A stretch of 5,422 nucleotides of DNA from NCBI GenBank assembly GCA_046566095.1, contig JBKHXI010000132.1, positions 1-5,422 of the forward strand, read 5' to 3'. Numbering within the stretch: position 1 is the stretch's first letter; each line of letters begins with the position of its first letter. A program made the translations under genes and the position numbers. This stretch comes from CAMPJU01 sp046566095 (GTDB lineage Bacteria; Pseudomonadota; Gammaproteobacteria; Xanthomonadales; Xanthomonadaceae). This document shows, piece after piece, positions 1-5,422 of this stretch. Below the pieces are notes generated by a model. It was not told where the DNA came from and did not search any database. It was given only the letters and a program-made list of their open reading frames with translations.

Positions 1-687
1 CTGCGGGCGCTGCCCGCCCACGCGGGCCAGCCGCCGCAGATCGAGGTGCTGCTGCGTCTGCGCGACGAGGACGGCAGGATCGTGCTGCCCGGCGCCTTCC
101 TGCCCGCGGCCGAACGCTACGGGCTGATGCCGCTAATCGACCGCTGGGTGATCGAGACCACCCTGGCCAACTTCGACCAGCTGCACGACCAGGGCCCGGC
201 GCTGGCGCTGTGCGAGATCAACCTGTCGGGCGCCAGCATCGAGGACGACTCGCTGGCGGACCTGATCCTGGAACTGCTGGAACGCCACCGGGTCGATCCC
301 ACCCGGGTCTGCTTCGAGATCACCGAGACGGTGGCGGTGCGCAACCTGGCGCGGGTCGGCGCGTTCATCGCGCGCCTGCGCGAGGTCGGCTGCCTGTTCG
401 CGCTGGACGACTTCGGCGCCGGCATGTCCTCGTTCGGTTACCTCAAGAACCTGCCGGTGGACTTCATCAAGATCGACGGCAGCTTCATCCGCGACATCGC
501 CCGCGACCCGATGAGCCAGTCGATCGTGCAGGCGGTGACCGACATCGGCCACCAGCGCGGGATGCAGGTGATCGCCGAGTGGGTGTCCAGCGCCGAGATC
601 ATCGAACGGCTGGTGGAGATCGGGGTCGACTACGCCCAGGGCTTCGCCCTGCACAAGCCCGAACCGGTGCTGTTCCAGCGCAGCTAG
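1..687 (+). CDS. EAL-domain cyclic-di-GMP phosphodiesterase, C-terminal part
   Basis: The frame is open from base 1 to a TAG at 685-687, giving 228 residues; the true start lies outside the window. EAL enzymes hydrolyse cyclic-di-GMP to pGpG. The signature appears as EVLLR (E15 of the visible part), a common variant of EALLR. The other residues expected for metal and substrate binding are all present: N74 in INLSG, E106 in FEITE, D136-D137 in DDFGAG, K157 in FIKIDG, E193 in IAEWV and Q213 in AQGF. The domain therefore looks catalytically competent. Only the first strand of the EAL fold (the usual QPIV region) is missing. Long EAL proteins of this kind usually carry PAS and/or GGDEF domains upstream, which cannot be seen here. 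A GTG at 46 is not the start because it lies inside the EVL motif. The gene converges on the PilZ gene. Confidence 0.95.
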   Translation: MRALPAHAGQPPQIEVLLRLRDEDGRIVLPGAFLPAAERYGLMPLIDRWVIETTLANFDQLHDQGPALALCEINLSGASIEDDSLADLILELLERHRVDPTRVCFEITETVAVRNLARVGAFIARLREVGCLFALDDFGAGMSSFGYLKNLPVDFIKIDGSFIRDIARDPMSQSIVQAVTDIGHQRGMQVIAEWVSSAEIIERLVEIGVDYAQGFALHKPEPVLFQRS

Positions 688-727
688 CGTCCTGTCCCGC
701 AAGTTCCTTGGACAACTGCACCTGCGT

Positions 728-792
728 TGTCGTTCCGAACGTAGTGAGGAATCTGCTTGAAAAACAGATCCTTCGCTTCGCTCAGGATGACA
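728..792. repeat. Imperfect hairpin repeat between convergent genes
   Basis: The left arm 728-755 starts TGTCGTTCCGAACG and the right arm 765-792 ends CTCAGGATGACA. The arms are inverted copies matching at 20 of 28 positions; four of the eight mismatches become G-U pairs in a plus-strand transcript. The loop, 756-764, is CTTGAAAAA. Weaker outer arms at 693-704 and 809-820 (GTCCCG / CGGGAC cores, 9 of 12 matching) suggest a larger palindrome. The stretch is clearly less GC-rich than its surroundings. From general knowledge, sequences of the form TGTC-A/G-TCCTGAGCGAAGCGA-GGATCT are dispersed intergenic repeats in many bacterial groups, including Xanthomonadaceae. Its position between two gene ends suits a bidirectional terminator or transcript end, but there is no run of T after the stem, so this role is inference. 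Confidence 0.75.
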
Positions 793-841
793 ACTTCTTG
801 TGAACGATATTTCCGGGACGTAGCACTAGCTTCGGCCGGAC

Positions 842-1192
842 TCACTCGAACTGGCCGCCGGGCGCGTCGATCCAGGCGCGCAGCTGCAGCATCTGTTCCT
901 CGGGCACGGTGATGAAGCGGAACCCGGTCCAGGCCTGGCCCGAGCCGCCGGCCGGTTCCTGCCAGAGCAGGTGGGCGCCCAGTTCGATCGGGTGTTCGGC
1001 CCCGCGCGCGTCGGTCAGGGTGAAGCGGAACTGGAACAGCGCGTCTTCGACCATCGGCGCGGCCGCCATCATCAGCATGCCGGTCTCCGAGAGGTTGCCC
1101 AGGCGGCCGGCGACGCTGTCGGTCATGGTGTCGACCACCAGGATGGTGTCGGACACCTTGCGCCTGCGGGTGCGGCGGAACTCGTTGATCAT
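842..1192 (-). CDS. PilZ-domain cyclic-di-GMP binding protein
   Basis: A 116-residue protein consisting of little more than one PilZ domain, the usual size for a stand-alone PilZ protein. The two cyclic-di-GMP binding signatures are visible: an arginine cluster at residues 6-11 (RRTRRR, giving RxxxR) and N33-L-S35-E-T-G38, fitting [D/N]xSxxG. The later strands carry the conserved W88-x-G90-F-x-F93 pattern. No signal peptide or membrane segment is seen, so it should be cytoplasmic. PilZ proteins change shape on binding cyclic-di-GMP and pass the signal to a partner protein. The ATG at 1192-1190 is preceded by a good Shine-Dalgarno sequence and overlaps the stop of the DUF1631 gene by ATGA, so the DUF1631 protein is the obvious candidate partner (inference). 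The start is well supported by both the ribosome site and the position of the arginine motif. Confidence 0.93.
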   Translation of the reverse strand: MINEFRRTRRRKVSDTILVVDTMTDSVAGRLGNLSETGMLMMAAAPMVEDALFQFRFTLTDARGAEHPIELGAHLLWQEPAGGSGQAWTGFRFITVPEEQMLQLRAWIDAPGGQFE

Positions 1193-3519
1193 CCCGCCGC
1201 TCCTTCCGCCTCTCCGGCGGGGCCGCCGCTGCTGGCGAAGCTGCGCAGCGCGTTCAGCGCGCCATGCCAGGCGCGGTCGACCAGGCGTCCGCGGTCGGCC
1301 GTGACCACCCGCACCTGGCCGCGCGCGAGCATGCGCGCCAGGCTGTCGAGCGACTGCTCGCTCACCCGCTGGCCGCGCTGGTTGACGAACAGCGCGTTGT
1401 CGGTGACCGGGCTGAACCAGGAGAGGCGGCGCCGCAGCCGGTCTCCCTGCTGGTTGGTGACGAACTCGAACCAGGTCCCGAACGGCAGCGTCCGCAGGTG
1501 GTCGTAGGCGGCCTGCTCCTGCGCCGAACGCGGCGGCAGCTTCGGCCGCGGCGGCACCGCATCCTCGCCCAGCCGGCCGCGGGCCTTGAGCTTCATCGCC
1601 AGTTCGGTGCGCGATGCCGGATCGTCCTCGTCCTCATCGACCCCGGAAGTCAGGCGGCGGGCGATCACCGAGGCCTCGTCGACGTGGTAGCCGACCTGGA
1701 CCAGGGCGCCCTCGATGTGCTCGGACAGCACCGGGTCCGGGGCGCCGCCGCGGCCGGTGGCGGCCACGATCCGGCCGGTGGCCTCGAGCTGCCGCTTCCA
1801 TTCCGGCGATTCCTCGCCGTGGCGCAACAGGGTCAGGGTCAGGACGTCCGCCCAGGCCTGGTTGAGCAGGGCGCGCACGAATTTCGGCAGCCGCTGGTCG
1901 CGCAGCGCGGCCTCGATCACGTCGGCCGCGCGGCGCTTGGCCAGGGCCAGCTTCTCCTTGCCGCGGGCGGCCTCGACGTGGCGGCGCTCGGCCACCTCGG
2001 CCTTGCGCGCGAGCAGCTTCAGCTGTTCCTGCAGTTCGCGGTTGGCCTGCTCGAACGCGCCGGGGTCGTCCTGGTAGTGTTCGGCGACGTGGTCCACGGC
2101 CTGCTTGAGCTGGTTGGCCAGCTGCGGGTCGACGTCCTCGTCGGTGAGCCAGGTCGCGCCGGATTCGGCGACGGCATTGAGCAGCTGCCGCGCCGGGTGC
2201 TGGCTGCGCACGAAGAACGCGCGGTCCTGGAGCGCGACCTGCAGCAGCGGCACCTGCAGGCGCCCGAGCAGGCCGCGCGCGGGCGCGTCCTGCCGCACCT
2301 CGCGTTCGATCTGCCCGTAGAGCATGCCCAGCAGTTCGAACGCGTCGTCGTCCTCGCGGGCGAGGGTGGCGGCCTGGCCGCGCTGCTGGCGGGCGCGCGC
2401 CAGCAGCGCCTGGTGCAGGTCGCCGATGCTGCGCGCGCCGCGTGCGGCGCCGCCTTCGGCCAGCGCCCCGAGCTCGCGCACCACCTCCGCGGTGTCGAGT
2501 GCCTGGCGGTTGCGGCCCCCGGCGCCGGGGCGCAGCTTGCCGATCAGACCGCGGCGGCCGGAGAGCAGCTGCTGCAGCAGGGCGAAGGCGGCTTCCTCGT
2601 CGATCGCCGCCGATTCCGCATCGGCCTCGCCCGGCCACGAAGTCAGCGGGCGCTGCGCGCCGCGTTCGCCGCGCGACAGCAGCGTGTCGCGGCGCGGCTG
2701 CCCGCGCGCGCGCGGCGCGCGCGCCGCCGCCGCGCCGCCCTCGCCGCCCTCGCCGCCCTCGGCCGGGTCCGGGTTCTGCAGCGTGGGCCGGGCGCGGATC
2801 GGCACGTAGGCCAGGCTCGGCAGCACGTTCTCGCTGGCCAGCAGCGCGTTCATCATGTCGGCCAGCTGCGCGTAATGGTTGTTCATCACCTGCCGTTCGA
2901 AGGTGCGTAACAGCAGCAGCCGCGGTTCCAGCCCGATCTGCAGGGCGTGGCTGCTCTCGCGCAGGATGCGGCCCAGGGCGTGCGGACCGACCGGCAGCCG
3001 TTCCGCGTCCATCGCCGGCGCGCCGGCGAGCACGCCGAAGCGCTGGCCGAGCAGGTGCAGCGCCAGGCTGGCGCGGGCCTCGTGGCGCATCGCGATCTCG
3101 CGCAGAATCGCCTCCTCGTCCATGTCCTGGTCCTCGACCAGGGCGAGGTCGGCGAACGCGATCGACTGCACCTGCTCGGCCGCGCTGCGCGGCACGGCGT
3201 AGCGCAGCCCGGCCAGGCCCGCTTCCAGCCCCATGAGGTAGCGCGGGACCAGGTCGGAGCGGTTCAGGCGCAGGGTGCGCAGGGTTTCCAGGTGCCCGGA
3301 CTGCAGCGCCGGGTTGCGGGCGTGGTCGGCGAGCCGGAACAGCTGCTGGTCGAAGTCGGCCAGCATCTGGCCCAGGTGCCGCGCCATCTCCTCCGACAGC
3401 ATCGCCAGCAGGTGTTCCAGCACGCGTCGCACCCGCCGCGGCAGGTTGGCGGTCGCCAGCGTGGTCGGCGCGCCGGAAGCGGCGGGCGGCGACGTGGGCG
3501 GTGCGGGCGTGACGGGCAT
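1189..3519 (-). CDS. DUF1631 family protein (function unknown)
   Basis: A 776-residue cytoplasmic protein recognised as DUF1631 from its N-terminal helical region (NLPRRVRRVLEHLLAML, FRLADHARNPALQ, LRTLRLNRSDLVPRYL) and conserved later blocks. In order: a Pro/Ala-rich tail (about 1-22); a helical region (about 25-240); a disordered, low-complexity linker with three EGG repeats and an Ala/Arg stretch (about 250-275); a second helical region; a charged, probably coiled-coil segment (about 480-540); and a beta-rich C-terminal block (about 678-738; GTWFEF, RRRLSWFSP, NALFVNQRGQ) ending in a Gly/Ala tail. No enzyme motif is recognised. An ATG at 3519 (MPVTPAP) is chosen because a possible -10 box at 3557-3562 would put the transcript start just upstream; an in-frame ATG at 3567 would add 16 residues. 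Neither has a strong ribosome site. The stop overlaps the PilZ start. The frame happens to stay open further upstream, across hemW, which is a GC artefact. Confidence 0.9.
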   Translation of the reverse strand: MPVTPAPPTSPPAASGAPTTLATANLPRRVRRVLEHLLAMLSEEMARHLGQMLADFDQQLFRLADHARNPALQSGHLETLRTLRLNRSDLVPRYLMGLEAGLAGLRYAVPRSAAEQVQSIAFADLALVEDQDMDEEAILREIAMRHEARASLALHLLGQRFGVLAGAPAMDAERLPVGPHALGRILRESSHALQIGLEPRLLLLRTFERQVMNNHYAQLADMMNALLASENVLPSLAYVPIRARPTLQNPDPAEGGEGGEGGAAAARAPRARGQPRRDTLLSRGERGAQRPLTSWPGEADAESAAIDEEAAFALLQQLLSGRRGLIGKLRPGAGGRNRQALDTAEVVRELGALAEGGAARGARSIGDLHQALLARARQQRGQAATLAREDDDAFELLGMLYGQIEREVRQDAPARGLLGRLQVPLLQVALQDRAFFVRSQHPARQLLNAVAESGATWLTDEDVDPQLANQLKQAVDHVAEHYQDDPGAFEQANRELQEQLKLLARKAEVAERRHVEAARGKEKLALAKRRAADVIEAALRDQRLPKFVRALLNQAWADVLTLTLLRHGEESPEWKRQLEATGRIVAATGRGGAPDPVLSEHIEGALVQVGYHVDEASVIARRLTSGVDEDEDDPASRTELAMKLKARGRLGEDAVPPRPKLPPRSAQEQAAYDHLRTLPFGTWFEFVTNQQGDRLRRRLSWFSPVTDNALFVNQRGQRVSEQSLDSLARMLARGQVRVVTADRGRLVDRAWHGALNALRSFASSGGPAGEAEGAAG
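1200..1207 (-). promoter_or_regulatory. Ribosome binding site of the PilZ gene
   Basis: On the minus strand this reads GGAAGGAG, followed by a 7-base spacer and the ATG of the PilZ gene. It is the clearest Shine-Dalgarno sequence in the window. It lies inside the last codons of the DUF1631 gene, which fits re-initiation or coupled translation across the ATGA overlap. Confidence 0.75.
2703..2760. repeat. Low-complexity tract: alternating CG run and 9-bp tandem repeat
   Basis: Bases 2703-2714 are six CG units and 2715-2724 five GC units, making 22 bases of almost pure alternating C/G with one phase flip. Bases 2734-2760 are three exact copies of GCCGCCCTC. The tandem repeat encodes EGG three times on the minus strand and the CG tract encodes the neighbouring Ala/Arg stretch. 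Together they form the linker of the DUF1631 protein. Because the unit is 9 bases, copy-number changes would keep the frame. Confidence 0.85.
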
Positions 3520-3556
3520 CGGCTGCTCGCGCCGGGCGGTGGGCCCGATGCGGCCG

Positions 3557-3562
3557 ATTCTA
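3557..3562 (-). promoter_or_regulatory. Possible -10 box for the DUF1631-PilZ pair
   Basis: The minus strand reads TAGAAT, one base from the TATAAT consensus, in otherwise GC-rich sequence. It would start a transcript about 30 bases before the chosen ATG at 3519. No convincing -35 box is seen at the usual spacing (the best is TGGCCC-like), so the call is weak. Confidence 0.25.
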
Positions 3563-3568
3563 CGCATG

Positions 3569-3582
3569 CCCCGCGTGCGGGG
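3569..3582. repeat. Short perfect hairpin upstream of the DUF1631 gene
   Basis: CCCCGC and GCGGGG pair with a 2-base loop (or 5 bp with a 4-base loop). It is bracketed by two copies of the palindrome GCATGC at 3564-3569 and 3587-3592. It lies just upstream of the possible -10 box and about 120 bases past the hemW stop. It could end the hemW transcript or be an operator, but there is no T run and chance is a fair explanation at this GC content. Confidence 0.3.
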
Positions 3583-3701
3583 GCCAGCATGCGGCGCCGG
3601 GGCGGCCGGCTGCGCGGGCGGGGCGATCGCGGGCAGGGCCGGACGCCCCGTACCCGCGGGGGCCCCGCTCGGGCGCTCCCGTCGAGCGACCGGCCGGCAT
3701 C

Positions 3702-4967
3702 TCAATCCAGGAACAAGGCGACCACGTCGTTGGTGAAGCGGCGCCCCAGCGCGGTCGGGCGCACGCGCTCCGCCTCCAGGCCGAGCCAGCCGCGGTCCTG
3801 GGCCAGCTGCAGCCGTGCGGCGATGCCGTCGCGCGACAGGCCGGTGCGCGCCTCGAACATCGCCAGGTCGAAGCCCTCCACCAGGCGCAACGCGTTGAGC
3901 ATGAAGTCGAAGGCGCGGCGCCCGCCCTCGATCCGTTCCTGGCCGCCGATGGCCACGGCGCTTCCGGCGCATGCCAGCCAGGCGGCCGGGTGGCGCTGCT
4001 TCCAGCGGCGCAGGACGGTGCCGGTGCCGGCGTCGGCGGCGTCGAGGCCCGCGGGCAGGGTCAGCTTGCCGTGGGCCCCGGCGCCGATCCCGAGGTAGTC
4101 GCCGAACCGCCAGTAGTTGAGGTTGTGCGCGCACTGCCGGCCTTCGCGCGCATAGGCGGAGACCTCGTACTGGGCGTAGCCGGCGGCGGCCAGCCGGGCC
4201 TGGCAGGCCTCCTGCATGTCCCAGGCGGCGTCGTGGTCGGGGATGCCGGCGGGCGGACGGGCGGCGAACACGGTGTTGGGTTCGAGGGTGAGCTGGTAAT
4301 GGCTCAGGTGCGCCGGCTGCAGCGCGATCGCCCGCGCGATGTCGTCCAGCGCCATCGCCAGGTCCTGGCCGGGCAGGGCGTACATCAGGTCGAGGTTGAG
4401 GTTGTCGAAACCGGCGTCCTGGGCCAGGCGCACGGCGGCCACCGCCTGGGCGCTGTCGTGGATGCGGCCGAGCCGGCGCAGGCAGCCGTCGTCGAAGCTC
4501 TGGATGCCGAAGCTCAGGCGGTTGACGCCGGCGCGGCGGTAGTCCTCGAAGCGGCCGTGCTCGGCGGTGCCGGGATTGGTCTCCAGGGTGATCTCGCAGC
4601 CGGGGGCGAAGCGCAGGCGGGCGCTGGCGCCCTGCAGGAAACGGTCGATCTGGTCGGCGGGGAACAGGCTGGGGGTGCCGCCGCCGAAGAACACGCTGTG
4701 CACGGTCCGGCCCCAGGCCAGCGGCAGGTCGTGGTCGAGCTCGGCCAGCAGGGCGTCGACGTACTGCGCGAACGGCGGGGCGCCGCCGCCGCGGAACTCG
4801 TGCGAGTTGAAGTCGCAGTACGGGCACTTGCGCACGCACCAGGGCAGGTGCACGTACAGGGCCAGCGGGGGGTGGCGCAGCAGTGCGCGCGTCGCAGCCG
4901 CATGGGGATGCTGCCGCGGGTCGAGCGTGGGCGAGTCGGCGGACGAGCCTGGGTTGGGCTGGGCCAT
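3702..4967 (-). CDS. hemW: Radical SAM heme chaperone HemW
   Basis: A 421-residue radical SAM protein. C44, C48 and C51 in PWCVRKCPYCDF form the CX3CX2C site for the 4Fe-4S cluster, with F instead of the fourth cysteine that true HemN carries. GGGTPS (95-100) is the SAM-binding glycine motif. HNLNYW (281-286) is the HNxxYW motif linked to heme binding in HemW. The C-terminal helical domain ends near NDVVALFLD. HemW inserts heme into respiratory enzymes in the cytoplasm or at the membrane; it is often mislabelled as oxygen-independent coproporphyrinogen III oxidase. The protein is longer than the usual 375-390 residues because of an N-terminal extension of about 33 residues rich in Pro, Ser, Ala and His. 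The ATG at 4967 has no clear Shine-Dalgarno sequence and no other ATG or GTG lies in frame before the core, so the start is less certain than the identity. It is read in the same direction as rdgB, upstream. Confidence 0.95.
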   Translation of the reverse strand: MAQPNPGSSADSPTLDPRQHPHAAATRALLRHPPLALYVHLPWCVRKCPYCDFNSHEFRGGGAPPFAQYVDALLAELDHDLPLAWGRTVHSVFFGGGTPSLFPADQIDRFLQGASARLRFAPGCEITLETNPGTAEHGRFEDYRRAGVNRLSFGIQSFDDGCLRRLGRIHDSAQAVAAVRLAQDAGFDNLNLDLMYALPGQDLAMALDDIARAIALQPAHLSHYQLTLEPNTVFAARPPAGIPDHDAAWDMQEACQARLAAAGYAQYEVSAYAREGRQCAHNLNYWRFGDYLGIGAGAHGKLTLPAGLDAADAGTGTVLRRWKQRHPAAWLACAGSAVAIGGQERIEGGRRAFDFMLNALRLVEGFDLAMFEARTGLSRDGIAARLQLAQDRGWLGLEAERVRPTALGRRFTNDVVALFLD

Positions 4968-5068
4968 GATGGGCCGGGGGTGCGGAAGAGGGGGAAAGCG
5001 GGTTCGTGGAGGGCGTCCTGGCGCAGCCCGGAGCGGGACACGCCGTGAATCCCCGCTACGCGGGCCCG

Positions 5069-5091
5069 GCCCGCCATCATAGATGGCGGGC
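5069..5091. repeat. Hairpin inside the 190-bp element
   Basis: GCCCGCCATC pairs perfectly with GATGGCGGGC around an ATA loop (10 bp, 3-base loop). Confidence 0.85.
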
Positions 5092-5095
5092 GTTC

Positions 5096-5132
5096 GGCGG
5101 CGCGCGAAGCAGTGCTTCGCAAGCGCGCCGCC
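5096..5132. repeat. Bulged hairpin inside the 190-bp element
   Basis: An inner 7-bp stem (GCGAAGC / GCTTCGC, loop AGT, 5104-5120) sits on an outer 8-bp stem (5096-5103 with 5125-5132, GGCGGCGC / GCGCCGCC). AAGC at 5121-5124 forms a one-sided bulge. Confidence 0.85.
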
Positions 5133-5148
5133 TCACCCATGGAGGCTG

Positions 5149-5172
5149 ATCGGCGCCATCCATGGCGCCGAT
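5149..5172. repeat. Hairpin inside the 190-bp element, next to the right arm
   Basis: ATCGGCGCCAT pairs perfectly with ATGGCGCCGAT (11 bp) around a CC dinucleotide; in RNA one or two inner pairs would open to make a workable loop. It ends directly at the right arm, which starts at 5173. Confidence 0.85.
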
Positions 5173-5267
5173 TGTCCCACTCCGGGCTGCGCCAGGACGC
5201 CTGCCGGGTTTTGCGGGGCCCCGGATACGGCGGACGCCGCTGCCACGCATGCCAGCGATGGGGGGCA

Positions 5268-5279
5268 GGCGCGCGCGCC
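5268..5279. repeat. Perfect 12-bp palindrome just after the rdgB stop
   Basis: GGCGCGCGCGCC is self-complementary and lies three to fourteen bases past the rdgB stop codon. No T run follows on the minus strand, so it is not a standard intrinsic terminator. Such palindromes are easily formed by chance in this base composition. Confidence 0.3.
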
Positions 5280-5281
5280 GG

Positions 5282-5422
5282 TCAGCAGGCCAGCAGGCGG
5301 GCGCGCAGGGCGGCGAGGGCCTGGCCGCGGTGGCTGACGCGGTGCTTGTCGGCCGGGGCCAGTTCGGCGGCGCTCAGGCCGCTGGCCGGGTCGAGGAACA
5401 CCGGGTCGTAGCCGAAGCCGCC
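5282..5422 (-). CDS. rdgB: RdgB/HAM1 XTP/dITP pyrophosphatase, C-terminal part
   Basis: The last 46 residues of a protein that continues past the right edge, with a TGA at 5284-5282. It begins GGFGYDPVF, the conserved substrate-pocket motif of the HAM1/RdgB family, followed by AAEL (residues 18-21), K26 and S30-H31-R32 in VSHRGQAL, all hallmarks of the family C-terminus. RdgB hydrolyses deaminated purine triphosphates (dITP, ITP, XTP) to monophosphates and pyrophosphate, keeping them out of DNA and RNA; it acts as a cytoplasmic dimer. The full protein is normally about 200 residues, so roughly a quarter is visible. The gene reads toward hemW and is separated from it by the 190-bp structured element. 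Confidence 0.95.
   Translation of the reverse strand, partial: GGFGYDPVFLDPASGLSAAELAPADKHRVSHRGQALAALRARLLAC

Larger units (their letters stand above)
5012..5201. repeat. 190-bp structured intergenic element with 29-bp inverted arms
   Basis: The arms 5012-5040 (starting GGCGTCCTGGCGCAGCCC) and 5173-5201 are inverted copies matching at 28 of 29 positions; the one difference is C5034 against A5179. Between them lie four further palindromes: a small one at 5052-5064 (CCCGC-TAC-GCGGG), then 5069-5091, 5096-5132 and 5149-5172. If the arms pair, the whole element folds into a closed multi-branched structure like a cloverleaf. No open frame in it resembles a protein. No target-site duplication is evident: CGGGTT occurs on both sides but at unequal distances. 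The remaining parts of the rdgB-hemW gap (4968-5011 and 5202-5281) hold no gene. The likely nature is a non-autonomous, MITE-like or composite palindromic repeat; a structured RNA in the rdgB-hemW transcript is an alternative. The structure is directly visible; the class is inference. Confidence 0.8.

Noticed and set aside
728..792. Classical rho-independent terminator.
   Set aside because: The stem is long and imperfect and no T run follows on either strand; a dispersed repeat fits better, though it may still end transcripts.
1264..2910. Long plus-strand open frame (548 residues) opposite the DUF1631 gene.
   Set aside because: It has antisense-shadow composition (Arg, Gln, Gly, Val, Leu repeats), no known domain and no ribosome site; stops are rare in this GC range.
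1189..3519. Annotation as thymidine phosphorylase, a label sometimes attached to DUF1631 proteins.
   Set aside because: None of the glycosyltransferase-family phosphorylase motifs are visible; the protein is helical with a disordered linker. The label looks like a propagated error.
3645..3663. GCCCC...GGGGC hairpin after hemW as its terminator.
   Set aside because: The stem is only 5 bp with a 9-base GC-rich loop and no T run; such pairs occur throughout this GC-rich gap.
3520..4839. The DUF1631 frame stays open for more than 1300 bases upstream, through the whole length of hemW in another frame, suggesting a 1216-residue protein.
   Set aside because: The extra part is Arg/Pro/Ala-rich with no recognisable domain, as expected for a shadow of a GC-rich gene. 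HemW in the other frame has all its catalytic motifs, and DUF1631 similarity begins near 3519.
3702..4967. Oxygen-independent coproporphyrinogen III dehydrogenase (HemN).
   Set aside because: The fourth cysteine of the HemN CX3CX2CXC motif is replaced by F, and the HNxxYW motif typical of HemW is present.
3990..5048. Long plus-strand open frame (352 residues) opposite hemW, reaching into the structured element.
   Set aside because: It mirrors hemW codon structure, is Val/Gly/Gln-rich and has no domain or motif.
4999..5210. CGGGTT on both sides of the 190-bp element as a target-site duplication.
   Set aside because: The copies lie 7 and 3 bases from the arms and are common words in this sequence, so they do not mark insertion ends.

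Overview
The window is a very GC-rich (about 70% by eye), densely coded piece of bacterial chromosome. The closest match in recalled gene content and protein style is Xanthomonadaceae (Lysobacter, Luteimonas or Xanthomonas-like): an rdgB-hemW-DUF1631-PilZ run on the minus strand, with an EAL-domain phosphodiesterase facing it. The assignment rests on recognised protein families and typical sequence, not on a search. No phage, CRISPR, transposase or toxin-antitoxin genes are visible; the coding content looks like ordinary core genome.

Layout: (1) 1-687, plus strand, the C-terminal 228 residues of an EAL-domain cyclic-di-GMP phosphodiesterase, cut by the left edge. (2) 688-841, a convergent gap holding an AT-richer imperfect hairpin repeat at 728-792. 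(3) 842-1192, minus strand, a small PilZ-domain protein. (4) 1189-3519, minus strand, a DUF1631 protein that ends in a 4-base ATGA overlap with the PilZ gene, so the two are probably translationally coupled. (5) 3520-3701, a gap with a possible -10 box and a short hairpin but no gene. (6) 3702-4967, minus strand, the heme chaperone hemW. (7) 4968-5281, an intergenic region dominated by a structured 190-bp element at 5012-5201, with 29-bp inverted arms and four hairpins inside. (8) 5282-5422, minus strand, the last 46 residues of rdgB (ITP/XTP pyrophosphatase), cut by the right edge.

How the genes relate: rdgB and hemW are housekeeping genes read in the same direction, separated by the structured element. 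DUF1631 and PilZ form a tight pair. The PilZ protein carries the cyclic-di-GMP binding motifs, and the convergent EAL gene encodes an enzyme family that degrades that messenger, so the left half is a small cyclic-di-GMP neighbourhood. The most interesting non-coding signals are the 190-bp multi-hairpin element upstream of hemW and the hairpin repeat between the EAL and PilZ genes; both look like dispersed intergenic repeats and neither is explained by the genes.
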